DNA of 64,000 nucleotides from Leucobacter chromiireducens subsp. solipictus (GTDB lineage Bacteria > Actinomycetota > Actinomycetes > Actinomycetales > Microbacteriaceae): the NCBI RefSeq assembly GCF_016758195.1, contig NZ_QYAC01000005.1:1-64000 (forward strand), read 5' to 3'. The notes under the pieces are model-generated. The model had not been told where the DNA came from. It searched no databases and worked only from the letters and a program-made list of their open reading frames with translations. Within the stretch, counting starts at the first letter, position 1. Each line of letters begins with the position of its first letter. Both the position numbers and the translations under genes were made by a program. Positions 39,517 through 48,208 of the stretch are shown here, piece by piece.

Positions 39517-41253
39517 GTGGCCCTCATCTCACTGACACTGCGACACGCGAAACGGTACTGGCCGTTCGTGGTTGCGGTGCTTGTGCTCCAACTACTCTCA
39601 ACGATTGCCGCCCTGTGGCTTCCGAGCCTCAACGCCCAGATCATCGATCAAGGCATCGCGAAGGGCGACACCGGCTTCATCTGGCGTACCGGTGGCTTCA
39701 TGCTCATCGTCTCGCTCGGTCAGCTCCTCACGGCGGTCGTCGCCGTGTACTTCGGTGCGCGCACCTCGATGGGCATCGGCCGCGATCTCCGCCGCGAGGT
39801 CTACCGCAAGGTGGACTCGCTGAGCACGCTCGAAGCCACGAAGTTCGGTGCGGGCACGCTCATCACCCGTGGCACGAACGACGTGCAGCAGATCCAGATG
39901 CTGGTGCTGATGGCGCTGAACTTCATGGTGTCGGCACCCATCATGGCGATCGGCGGCGTCATCATGGCGCTCCGCGAAGACGCCGGGATGTCGTGGCTCG
40001 TCTGGGTCTCCGTGGCCGTGCTCGCCGTGATTGTCAGCTTCCTCGTCTGGCTGCTCCTGCCCCTCTTCCGCACGATGCAGGATCGCGTTGACGCGATCAA
40101 CGGCGTGCTGCGCGAGCAGATCATGGGCATCCGCGTGGTGCGCGCCTTCGTGCGCGAGAACTTCGAGGCGGATCGCTACGAGACCGCCAACCGCAACATC
40201 ACCGATGTGTCGGTGCGCGTGGGCAACATCTTCGTGCTCATGTTCCCCGTCATCATGATGGTGCTCCACTTCGCGACCGCGGCGGTGCTGTGGTTCGGCG
40301 GCCACCGTGTGGAGGCCGGCGTCGTGCAGGTCGGCTCGCTCACGGCCTTCCTGCAGTACCTGCTGCAGATCCTCATGGCCGTGATGATGGGCGTCTTCAT
40401 GACGATGATGATTCCGCGCGCGGTCGTGTGTGCCGAGCGCATTCGCGAGCTGCTCGACACGACGTCCACGCTCTCGTTCCCCGATCGCGAGACCGAGGCG
40501 ACGCCGCAGGCCGGCCGCATCGAGTTCAGCGGTGTGACCTTCGGGTTCCCGGGTGCCGAGCAGCCGGTCATCCGGGACGCGACGTTCGTTGCCGAGCCCG
40601 GCAAGACGACCGCGATCATCGGTTCGACCGGTGCGGGCAAGACCGTGCTGCTGAACCTCATGTTGCGCCTGTATGACGCACAGGAGGGATCTATCACGAT
40701 CGACGGCGCCCCGGTTGCCGCGCTCACGCGCGCGCAGCTCGCGGACACCGTGAGCCTCGTGCCGCAGCGGCCCTACCTGTTCTCGGGCACGATCGCCTCG
40801 AACCTGCGGTTCGGCAAGACCGACGCGAGCGACGCCGAGCTGTGGGATGCGCTGCGCGTGGCCCAGGGCGAGGACTTCGTGCGCGAGAAGGAGCTCGGCC
40901 TCGAGGAGCCCGTCTCCCAGGGCGGAACGAGCGTCTCCGGCGGCCAGCGGCAGCGACTCTCGATCGCGCGAGCGCTCGTCGCGAAGCCGCGGGTGTACCT
41001 GTTCGACGACTCGTTCTCCGCGCTCGACGTGGCGACGGATGCGCGCCTGCGGGCCGCGCTGCCGAGCGCGACCGAGGGTGCGACGACCATCATCGTCGCC
41101 CAGCGTGTGTCCACGATCACGGAGGCCGACCAGATTCTTGTGATCGAGGCCGGCGAGATTGTGGGTCGCGGGACTCACGATGAGCTCCTGCTGAGCAACG
41201 AGGTCTACCAAGAGATCGTTCGATCGCAGCTCGAAGAGGCGGAGGCGGCGTAA
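39517..41253 (+). CDS. heterodimeric ABC exporter, subunit with degenerate ATP site
   Basis: A 578-aa half-transporter: six membrane helices (about residues 20-300) and a nucleotide-binding domain with Walker A GSTGAGKT (about 369) and signature SVSGGQRQR. Two catalytic positions are altered: the Walker B Glu is Asp498 (YLFDDSFSALD) and the switch His is Gln529 (VAQRVST). This is the hallmark of the degenerate subunit in heterodimers such as TM287/288 and BmrCD. GTG 39517 has GAAAGG about 7 nt upstream, preferable to an upstream GTG in frame. Its stop overlaps the partner's ATG. Substrate unknown; multidrug or lipid export is typical. Confidence 0.93.
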   Translation: MALISLTLRHAKRYWPFVVAVLVLQLLSTIAALWLPSLNAQIIDQGIAKGDTGFIWRTGGFMLIVSLGQLLTAVVAVYFGARTSMGIGRDLRREVYRKVDSLSTLEATKFGAGTLITRGTNDVQQIQMLVLMALNFMVSAPIMAIGGVIMALREDAGMSWLVWVSVAVLAVIVSFLVWLLLPLFRTMQDRVDAINGVLREQIMGIRVVRAFVRENFEADRYETANRNITDVSVRVGNIFVLMFPVIMMVLHFATAAVLWFGGHRVEAGVVQVGSLTAFLQYLLQILMAVMMGVFMTMMIPRAVVCAERIRELLDTTSTLSFPDRETEATPQAGRIEFSGVTFGFPGAEQPVIRDATFVAEPGKTTAIIGSTGAGKTVLLNLMLRLYDAQEGSITIDGAPVAALTRAQLADTVSLVPQRPYLFSGTIASNLRFGKTDASDAELWDALRVAQGEDFVREKELGLEEPVSQGGTSVSGGQRQRLSIARALVAKPRVYLFDDSFSALDVATDARLRAALPSATEGATTIIVAQRVSTITEADQILVIEAGEIVGRGTHDELLLSNEVYQEIVRSQLEEAEAA

Positions 41254-43325
41254 TGGCCAAGAAGGACCGAAAGTCCGCGCAACCCGCGGCCGTCGAAGAG
41301 TTCGAGCTCCCCGACGATTACCAGCCCGACAACGATGATTGGACGGGCGGCCAGCCCACGAAGAAGGCCAAGCACTTCTGGCCGGCGGCGAAGCGCCTGG
41401 TGGGGCTCCTCGCTCCCGAGAAGATGCTGTTCGCGCTCGTCGTGGTGCTCGTCATCGGCTCGGTGGTGCTCACCGTCATCGCGCCGAAGATTCTCGGCCA
41501 GGCGATGGACGTCATCTTCAACGGGGTGCTCGGGAAGGATCTGCCCGCGGGCGTGCCGCTCGAGCAGATCGTCTCCGTCGCGCGCGACCGCGGCGAGGAT
41601 CAGTTCGCCGACATGCTCGAGGGCTCGGGCGTGGTGCCCGGGCAGGGGATCGACTTCGGCCTCCTCGGCCGCCTGATCCTGGTGGTGCTCGGGCTCTACC
41701 TGGTGGCCTCGTTCCTCATGTGGCTGCAGGGGTTCCTGCTGAACAAGCTCGTCATGCGCGTCGTGTATACCCTGCGCCAGGACATCGAAGACAAGATCAA
41801 CCGGCTGCCGCTCAGCTACTTTGATGGGCGCCAGCGCGGCGACGTGCTCTCCCGCGTCACGAACGACGTCGACAACATCCAGCAGGCGCTGCAGCAAGCG
41901 CTGTCGCAGCTCGTGCAGTCGCTCCTCACCGTCATCGGCATCACCGCGATGATGTTCGTGGTGTCGTGGCAGCTCGCGCTCATCGCGCTGATCGCCCTTC
42001 CGCTCTCCGGCATCATCGCCGGCGTGGTGGGCGTGCGCGCGCAGAAGCTGTTCGTGGCGCAGTGGAAGCACACGGGCGACCTGAACGGGCACATCGAGGA
42101 GTCGTTCACCGGGCACGAGCTGGTCCGCATCTTCAACCGCGACGCGGAAATGGCGGCGGAGTTCGATCGCCGGAACGAGGGCCTGTTCACCGCGGCCTAT
42201 AAGGCGCAGGCGCTGTCGGGCACCATCATGCCCGCGATGCAGTTTGTGCAGTATCTCAGCTACGTGCTCATCGCCGTGGCGGGGGCGCTGCGCGTCACCG
42301 CGGGCCAGATGACCCTGGGCGACGTGACCGCGTTCATTCAGTACTCGCGCGAGTTTGCTCAGCCCATCGGCGAAATGGCGGGCATGGCGAACATGCTGCA
42401 GTCGGGCGTCGCCTCCGCGGAGCGCACCTTCGAGTTGCTCGACGCTGATGAGCAGGACCCCGACACCGAAGAGGCGTCGCTGCCGGATCGCACGGACGGG
42501 CACGTGGTGTTCGAGGACGTGAGCTTCAGCTACGATCCCGAGCAACCGCTGATCGAGCACCTGTCGCTCGAGGCGCGCCCCGGGCAAACGGTCGCGATTG
42601 TCGGACCGACCGGCGCGGGCAAGACCACGCTGGTCAACCTCGTGATGCGTTTCTACGAGCTCAACAGCGGGCGGATCCTGCTCGACGGTGTCGACATCAC
42701 CCAGCTGTCTCGCGCCGAGTTGCGCGGCCACGTCGGGATGGTGCTGCAGGACGCGTGGCTGTTCGAGGGCACCATCCGCGAGAACATTCGCTATGGCCGC
42801 CTGGATGCGAGCGACGCCGAGGTGGTGGACGCCGCGAAGGCCACGATGGTGGATCGCTTCGTACGCCAGCTGCCGGACGGGTACGACACGGTGATCACGG
42901 AGAACGGTTCCTCGCTCTCGGCGGGTGAGCGGCAGCTGCTGACCATCGCTCGCGCGTTCATCGCGCAGCCCTCGCTGCTGATCCTGGACGAGGCGACCTC
43001 GTCCGTGGATACGCGCACCGAGGTGCTCGTGCAGCAGGCGATGAGCGCGCTCCGCACGGACCGCACCTCGTTTGTGATCGCGCACCGACTGTCCACGATT
43101 CGCGATGCGGACATGATCCTCATGATGGAGAGCGGTCACATCGTGGAGCAGGGCTCGCACGTCGAGCTGCTTGCGCGGCGCGGCGCGTATTACGCGCTCT
43201 ACCAGGCGCAGTTCGCCGGTGAAGTGGACGAGGCGCACGCCGAGGAACTGCTGACGGGCGCGGTGCCGGTGGTGACCACGGGGACGGTGCCGGTCGTCGG
43301 CGAGGCTGGCGGCACCGGGCAGTAA
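41253..43325 (+). CDS. heterodimeric ABC exporter, catalytically complete subunit
   Basis: A 690-aa half-transporter and partner of the preceding gene (TAATG overlap). A charged N-terminal extension of about 45 residues precedes six membrane helices. The first extracytoplasmic loop is enlarged by about 50 residues (about 90-145). The nucleotide-binding domain has GPTGAGKTT, the catalytic Glu580 in ILDEATSSVD and the switch His in FVIAHRLST. The signature is LSAGERQ instead of LSGGQ, which completes the degenerate composite site. An acidic, Val/Thr/Gly-rich tail of about 35 residues follows. A long hairpin at 43353-43392 closes the operon. Confidence 0.94.
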   Translation: MAKKDRKSAQPAAVEEFELPDDYQPDNDDWTGGQPTKKAKHFWPAAKRLVGLLAPEKMLFALVVVLVIGSVVLTVIAPKILGQAMDVIFNGVLGKDLPAGVPLEQIVSVARDRGEDQFADMLEGSGVVPGQGIDFGLLGRLILVVLGLYLVASFLMWLQGFLLNKLVMRVVYTLRQDIEDKINRLPLSYFDGRQRGDVLSRVTNDVDNIQQALQQALSQLVQSLLTVIGITAMMFVVSWQLALIALIALPLSGIIAGVVGVRAQKLFVAQWKHTGDLNGHIEESFTGHELVRIFNRDAEMAAEFDRRNEGLFTAAYKAQALSGTIMPAMQFVQYLSYVLIAVAGALRVTAGQMTLGDVTAFIQYSREFAQPIGEMAGMANMLQSGVASAERTFELLDADEQDPDTEEASLPDRTDGHVVFEDVSFSYDPEQPLIEHLSLEARPGQTVAIVGPTGAGKTTLVNLVMRFYELNSGRILLDGVDITQLSRAELRGHVGMVLQDAWLFEGTIRENIRYGRLDASDAEVVDAAKATMVDRFVRQLPDGYDTVITENGSSLSAGERQLLTIARAFIAQPSLLILDEATSSVDTRTEVLVQQAMSALRTDRTSFVIAHRLSTIRDADMILMMESGHIVEQGSHVELLARRGAYYALYQAQFAGEVDEAHAEELLTGAVPVVTTGTVPVVGEAGGTGQ

Positions 43326-43352
43326 CTCACACGCAGCCTCCCGCGTGAGCGG

Positions 43353-43392
43353 CGCAGCGCCCAGGACGACGAGCGTCGTGCTGGGCGCTGCG
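43353..43392 (+). terminator. long hairpin after the exporter operon
   Basis: CGCAGCGCCCAG (43353-43364) pairs perfectly with CTGGGCGCTGCG (43381-43392), and the loop contains a further ACGAC/GTCGT stem. It is followed by TGTTGG rather than a T tract. Probable terminator. Confidence 0.7.
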
Positions 43393-43518
43393 TGTTGGTG
43401 GCCCATGCCGCGTGTCCAGGAAGTGAAGACTTGCGATAATGTTGGACACCGTCTGAAAGTTTGACTAGTCTCGGACCGTTACATCAGAGTTGATACCCCA
43501 AATTGAGAGGTGGGCCAC

Positions 43519-46107
43519 ATGCGGGCACCCGTCTGGAGAGGGCTCGCGGTGTGTGCCGCGATCCCCATCGCAGTGATGATGCTCGGCCCCGCCGCGCACG
43601 CCGAGGAGCCCGTGAGCGAGGCGCCGGCCACCACCCTGACCGAGCGGATCGTCGAGGCCGCTGAGGCCGGGGCGACCGCGCCGAGTGAGCTCGCTGCAGA
43701 GGTCTCGCTGCCCGCCGACGGCGGCGGCAGCCTCACCTTCGACGCGGCCGAACGCATCGTCGCCACGGTGGTCTTCGCGCAGGCCCCCACGGACGCGGAC
43801 CGCGCGGCGCTCGCGGCCCTCGCAGAGATCGATACCGACCTCGCCCCGTTCCCCGCCTTCACGGTCCGAGTCGATCCGGCGCAGCTGGGAACGCTCGGCG
43901 AGCTTCCCGGGGTGCTGAGCGCGACCCCCGCGCTCAGCCCGTTCACCGGTACTGACGTTCGCGCCGAGGGCCCCCGAGCTGCCACCGACGCCCCGGTGGC
44001 ACCCTGCGGGCCGATCCCGATCGAGGCCGACAGCCCCCTGCGCTCCGCGGAGGCGCGGGCGCAGTTCGGCGTCGACGGCACCGGGGTCACGGTGGGCGTG
44101 ATCTCCGACTCGTTCGCCCAGACCGCGGCACCCACCTCGTGGCAGGACGACGTGGCGTCGGGCGCGCTGCCCGGACCTGGAAACCCCTGCGGACGCGAGA
44201 CGCCGGTCGAGGTGCTCTTCGACGGGACCTCGGGGGCGAGCGACGAGGGGCGCGGTATGGCGCAGCTCGTGCACGGCATCGCGCCGGGTGCCCGCATCCT
44301 GTTCGCGGACGCCGGGCGAAGCGACATGGAGATGGCGAACCACATCGTGGCGCTGCAAGAGGCTGGCGCCGACATCATCGTCGACGACATCTCGTGGACC
44401 CAGGAAACCTTGTACCAGCAGGGCTTTATCTCGAGCGCGATCGAGGAAGTGAAGTCGCGTGGGGTGGCCTACTTCACCTCGGCCGGAAACTCGAACGCTG
44501 TCGGATCGGTCGGGGCGAGTGCCGGTCGTCCGATCTCCTCATGGAGCACCGCGGCCTACCGGCCCACCGAGTGCCCGGCGTGGGTGGTCACCGATGACGA
44601 GGACGATCCGCTGTACGGGGCCACGGGCTTCGACTGCCTCGACTTTGATCCGAGCGACGCCGTCGCGACGCCGTACGACACGCTGCACACGCTGGGGGAG
44701 CCCGGCGGGAATGACATCACCGTGCAGCCGATCGGCTCGATCGGAGAGCCGTTGTTCGGGGTCACCACCCAGTACGAGTGGCGCTACTTCGCGGTCGATC
44801 CTGCGACGCAGGAGCCGGAGCTCGTCGGCGTCGTTCCGCAGATCGGAGCGGAGTTCCCCGGGGTGTCCGGACAGGTCGCCGTGCCGCGCGGCGCGGAGAT
44901 CCGCATGGTGATGGTGCGCACGGCGCACGATCCCGCGGCACCGCTGCCGGCGGTCACCATCAGCTTCATGCGTGGCGGCCCCGCGTTCACCGACCGCGCC
45001 CACCTCGGCGACGGCGTGACCGACATCGTCGGCCCGAGCACCTTCGGGCACAGCGCGGACGGCTCCGGACTCAGCACCGCCTCCCTGCACTGGGACGCGC
45101 CGGAAACGGTGCGGGACTACAGCTCGCTGGGATCAGCCACCCTGCGATTTGAGCCGGTGAACCTGCAGGCCCCGACGCCGTCGGCCGCGCTGCCGAGCCC
45201 GGTGCGCGTCCAGTCGCCGCATATCGCCGCCGTCGATGGGACCCAAACGACGTTCTTCGGTGAGGACGAGGGGGACGGGGAGCAGCCTGAGTATCGCTTC
45301 TACGGGACCTCTGCCGCGGCACCGAACGCCGCCGCCGTGGCGGCGCTCGGCAAGTCCTACGCGCCCAGCGTCGGCGGGGCCGAGCTCAGCGCGCTGATTC
45401 AAGCCACCGCGCGGGGCACCGCCGAGGGCGGTCCGGTCAACCCGTATCTCGCCGCCGGACACTCCGATGCCGACGTGTTCGGTGCGGGAATCGTCGACGC
45501 GATGGGCTTGCTCGAAGCGTTGCCCGCGGCACCCGTCGGTCCCGCCGCGCCCACGGGCCTGCGCGCCACCGACGTGACGGCGAGCGGGTTCGCGGTGGGC
45601 TGGGACCCGGTGGCCGGGGCCGCAAGCCTGCGCGTTGACCTCCTGCCCGGCGCGGCGGAGCAGGCGGCGGGTGCCGCCGGCGCCGCGACGCCGAGCGCCG
45701 ACCAGGCACCCGCACCGCTCGCAAGCGTGGAGTTGCCCGCGGACGCGACCGGGCACCGCTTCACCGAACTCGCGGCAGACACCGCGTACCTGGTGCGCGT
45801 GACGGCGGTGGGCGCCGAGGGGCAGACCGCCGCGTCGACGTTGCCGGTGCGCACGATTGCGGCCGAAGTGACGCCGAAGCCGAAGCCGGAGCCCGTCGTG
45901 CCCACGACGCCCGAGCCGCAGCAGCAGGCGCGTGGGCCGCTGGCTCAGACCGGTGGCGGATCCGCGCTGCCGATCATCATTGCCGGCGGAGCGCTGCTGC
46001 TTGTGGGGGCAGCGACGATCGCGGTGGTTGCGGCGCGGCGACGGTCCGCGCTCGCGCTGGGCGACGCGCCCGGCCCGGACGCCGTGCGGCGCGAGGCGGG
46101 TGAATAG
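43519..46107 (+). CDS. wall-anchored sedolisin-like (S8/S53) serine peptidase
   Basis: An 862-aa exported protease. A Sec signal peptide (cut near AHA|EEP, residue about 28) is followed by a prodomain-like region, then a subtilase-fold domain with Asp197 in GVISDSF, the oxyanion Asn in TSAGN (about 321-324) and Ser598 in GTSAAAPN. The segment that normally carries the catalytic His reads SDEGRGMAQLVHG, with Glu243 in its place, as in S53-like peptidases that use Glu/Asp/Ser. A fibronectin-III-like domain follows, then the sortase signal LAQTG (808-812), a membrane helix and an RRR tail. LAxTG motifs are handled by class E sortases of actinobacteria. ATG 43519 has GAGAGG 8 nt upstream. GATAAT with an upstream TG (43432-43440) is a possible extended -10. 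Confidence 0.83.
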   Translation: MRAPVWRGLAVCAAIPIAVMMLGPAAHAEEPVSEAPATTLTERIVEAAEAGATAPSELAAEVSLPADGGGSLTFDAAERIVATVVFAQAPTDADRAALAALAEIDTDLAPFPAFTVRVDPAQLGTLGELPGVLSATPALSPFTGTDVRAEGPRAATDAPVAPCGPIPIEADSPLRSAEARAQFGVDGTGVTVGVISDSFAQTAAPTSWQDDVASGALPGPGNPCGRETPVEVLFDGTSGASDEGRGMAQLVHGIAPGARILFADAGRSDMEMANHIVALQEAGADIIVDDISWTQETLYQQGFISSAIEEVKSRGVAYFTSAGNSNAVGSVGASAGRPISSWSTAAYRPTECPAWVVTDDEDDPLYGATGFDCLDFDPSDAVATPYDTLHTLGEPGGNDITVQPIGSIGEPLFGVTTQYEWRYFAVDPATQEPELVGVVPQIGAEFPGVSGQVAVPRGAEIRMVMVRTAHDPAAPLPAVTISFMRGGPAFTDRAHLGDGVTDIVGPSTFGHSADGSGLSTASLHWDAPETVRDYSSLGSATLRFEPVNLQAPTPSAALPSPVRVQSPHIAAVDGTQTTFFGEDEGDGEQPEYRFYGTSAAAPNAAAVAALGKSYAPSVGGAELSALIQATARGTAEGGPVNPYLAAGHSDADVFGAGIVDAMGLLEALPAAPVGPAAPTGLRATDVTASGFAVGWDPVAGAASLRVDLLPGAAEQAAGAAGAATPSADQAPAPLASVELPADATGHRFTELAADTAYLVRVTAVGAEGQTAASTLPVRTIAAEVTPKPKPEPVVPTTPEPQQQARGPLAQTGGGSALPIIIAGGALLLVGAATIAVVAARRRSALALGDAPGPDAVRREAGE

Positions 46108-46112
46108 TCCGC

Positions 46113-46118
46113 TAGACT
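46113..46118 (+). promoter_or_regulatory. -10 box of the SRP RNA gene
   Basis: TAGACT lies 5 nt before the first base of the SRP RNA stem, a correct position for its -10 element. It starts just after the peptidase stop codon. No clear -35 box is visible. Confidence 0.65.
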
Positions 46119-46123
46119 AGAAC

Positions 46124-46211
46124 GGCTCCCTACGTGGCGCTATCTCGAGGAACTCCCCCAGGTCGGAAACGAAGCAAGGGTACTCGGGCTCTAGCGGGTG
46201 CGTAGGGAGTC
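46124..46211 (+). ncRNA. ffs: signal recognition particle RNA, bacterial small (4.5S) type
   Basis: The outer stem is formed by GGCTCCCTACG (46124-46134) and CGTAGGGAGTC (46201-46211). The apical hairpin carries the conserved Ffh-binding internal loops and tetraloop region AGGTCGGAAACGAAGCAAGG. A TTTCTTTTT run follows as part of termination. The RNA pairs with Ffh for co-translational targeting of membrane and exported proteins. Confidence 0.96.
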
Positions 46212-46287
46212 TTTCTTTTTCCGCGCGGCCGATCGCGCTCCGGGAGCGCATGGCGCCGCCGCCGCGCTCATCGCTCCGCGCTCAATT

Positions 46288-46312
46288 CCTCGGAGATCGA
46301 CGGAATCCGAGG
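46288..46312. terminator. small hairpin between SRP RNA and the marR gene
   Basis: CCTCGGA (46288-46294) pairs with TCCGAGG (46306-46312), and ATTTTC follows on the plus strand. It may end transcription reading out of the SRP RNA gene or serve the converging marR gene. Confidence 0.45.
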
Positions 46313-46433
46313 AGATTTTCTCCCGGAAACCGGGCATGGGTGCAGGATCTCCGAGGTTTCGGTGGCCTCTGCTGCGCGGGGCATCCGGGCCGCAGCCGGG
46401 GCAGGGTCGCCCGGGTGCTGGCGCTGGCCTGCC

Positions 46434-47057
46434 CTAGTGCTCGGGCCAGGCCGCCGCGAGCTTGGTCATCAGGCGTGCGAGCTCGCGCCGCTCCGCGGGG
46501 TCGAACTGTTCGAGCGCCACGAGCATGTCCGCGCGCTGTCTCCCGCGGAAGCCGTGCACCGCCTGCTGACCGGCCTCGGTGAGCCGGACGCGGGTGCGGC
46601 GGGCGTCCTCCGGGTCCGCCTCTCGCACCGCGAAGCCGCGCTCGACGGCCTGCTGCACCAGCCGCGAGGCGCGCGGCTGATCGACGCCGATCTGCTCGGC
46701 GAGTGCGCTGATGCTCTGCGCCTCGGCCGCGTGAGCGAGTTGCCCGAGGAGGCGAAGCAGGGCCGGGCCGCCGAAGCCGCCGCGGGGGCCGTGGCCGCCG
46801 CGACCCCCGAACGCCGGGCCGCCGCCGGGCCCGAATCCGGGGTGCTCGCCGCGCCCGTGTCGAAACCCGGCTCCGCGCACGCCCTCGGGCCCGCTGTGGC
46901 GGGGCGCTCCGCCGAATTCGGGGCCGCCGGGGCCGCCGGGGTGGCCGGGGCCGCCGCGGTGACCGCGGCGGCCCCGCAGCTTGGCGAGGGCGGCGACGAT
47001 CTGGTCCGCCTCGGGGCCGGCGTCCGCTGGCGAGGGGTCGGGGGCTGTGCTGGTCAT
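46434..47057 (-). CDS. MarR family regulator with Gly/His/Pro-rich N-terminal insert
   Basis: A 207-aa regulator. Residues about 30-95 form a Gly/Pro/His/Arg-rich low-complexity stretch (many GGP, GRG and HG pairs), unusual for MarR. The MarR winged helix follows (LLRLLGQLAHAAEAQSIS, then LAEQIGVDQPRASRLVQQAVERG as recognition region, then the wing EDARRTRVRLTEAGQQA). TAAAAT (47064-47069) lies 6 nt before the ATG on the minus strand, so the message is probably leaderless. It is divergent from a second winged-helix gene that also carries a Gly/His-rich extension. The His-rich region could bind metal; this is a guess. Confidence 0.88.
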   Translation of the reverse strand: MTSTAPDPSPADAGPEADQIVAALAKLRGRRGHRGGPGHPGGPGGPEFGGAPRHSGPEGVRGAGFRHGRGEHPGFGPGGGPAFGGRGGHGPRGGFGGPALLRLLGQLAHAAEAQSISALAEQIGVDQPRASRLVQQAVERGFAVREADPEDARRTRVRLTEAGQQAVHGFRGRQRADMLVALEQFDPAERRELARLMTKLAAAWPEH

Positions 47058-47063
47058 GCGGAT

Positions 47064-47136
47064 ATTTTACATGCCACTTGACATGCATGTGCATTCCATG
47101 TCACACTACATATGCATGCAAGTTGACATGCAACTT
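47064..47136. promoter_or_regulatory. divergent promoter region with MarR-type operators
   Basis: The gap between the two divergent regulators is AT-rich and repeats TTGACATGCA. AAGTTGACATGCAACTT (47120-47136) is a palindrome with perfect 6-bp arms. ACTTGACATGCATGT (47076-47090) is a second, related site that overlaps the minus-strand -10 box TAAAAT (47064-47069). Both genes are probably autoregulated from here. Confidence 0.72.
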
Positions 47137-47174
47137 CGGCGGGAAGGATTCCCGCCCCTCGAAAGGACTTCTTC

Positions 47175-47990
47175 ATGACGAACTCTCATGACTTCTCAGA
47201 AACTGCCGCCACCCCGACCGCACCGGAGCGTTCGCTCCGCTACTGGCTCAAGGCGGCGGATGCCCTCGTGTCCCAGGAACACGCACAGCGGTTTGGGGCG
47301 GAGGGTGCCACGCGACGGGACCTGCGAATCCTGACCGCGATCGCGGAACCGGACTCGGTGCCCACCGAGCTGCGGGCCCGCCTGGACCGCGGGGGCAAGC
47401 GTGTATTCGCGCTCGCCGAGCGCGGGTGGATCACCCGCAGTGGCGGGGGCTGGCAGCTCACCGCAGAGGGAGCGGCGGCCCAGGTGCGGCTCGCCGCCGC
47501 CGCGCAAGACACGCGGGACCGCGTCACCGGTGCGGTCTCCCCGGAGGACCTGGCCACCACTCGGGCCACGCTCGAGGCGATTGCCCGCGAGTTCGGCTGG
47601 ACCGAGGACACGCGCCTGCCCCGCCGTGGGCACCGCCACCCGCAGGGGTTCCGAGGGCGCGGTGAGCGCGGCCACTTCGGCGGCGAGCACCACCGCGGAC
47701 ATGCGCCGCGTCCGGGCCACTGCGGCCACTCCGCAGACGCGCGTGGCTGGGCCGGCGAACGCCCCGCATACGATGCGCACGCAGAACACCGCACCGGCCG
47801 TGGCCACGGCACCGGCCACGGCACCGCCCACGACTGGGACCACGGCGCTGACCGGGGCTTCTCCGGCCGTGGCGAGGGCTACGGGTATGGGCGCGGTCGG
47901 GGTGCCGGTCGCGGTGCCGGACGCATCGCGTTCGAACGCGGCTACTCGGCGGGCTTTGTGGCCGGACACCGTGGCTCGGACGCGCGCTAA
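47175..47990 (+). CDS. winged-helix (MarR-like) regulator with Gly/His/Arg-rich C-terminal tail
   Basis: A 271-aa protein. The first about 150 residues look like a MarR-type winged helix (LRYWLKAADALVSQEHAQRF, TRRDLRILTAIAE, then wing GWITRSGGGWQLTAEGAAA). The rest, about residues 150-271, is dominated by Gly, His and Arg (HRHPQGFRGRGERGHFGG onward, GYGYGRGRGAGRGAG near the end). GAAAGGA lies upstream of the ATG. It is divergent from the MarR gene, which has a similar low-complexity segment at the other end of its domain. Function is not recognised beyond probable DNA binding; a metal- or nucleic-acid-binding tail is possible. Confidence 0.72.
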   Translation: MTNSHDFSETAATPTAPERSLRYWLKAADALVSQEHAQRFGAEGATRRDLRILTAIAEPDSVPTELRARLDRGGKRVFALAERGWITRSGGGWQLTAEGAAAQVRLAAAAQDTRDRVTGAVSPEDLATTRATLEAIAREFGWTEDTRLPRRGHRHPQGFRGRGERGHFGGEHHRGHAPRPGHCGHSADARGWAGERPAYDAHAEHRTGRGHGTGHGTAHDWDHGADRGFSGRGEGYGYGRGRGAGRGAGRIAFERGYSAGFVAGHRGSDAR

Positions 47991-48208
47991 CGGGGGAGCC
48001 GGCACGGTCGCGGGTGCGTATGCGCCCGGTCCGAGTTCGGACTCCTCGCGGGGCCGGATCAGGGGCGGCAGCCTCCGATTCGGCCCTGTGTCGTGAGCGG
48101 ACTGAGACGGGCACCGCGGCACCGCTCGGCGGTGTTGCGCGGAGGCACCTGCGCGGGGCCGAGCGCCCCCCCGATCGATCCGAAGGGGTGCCCGCGTAGA
48201 CTGAGCGT

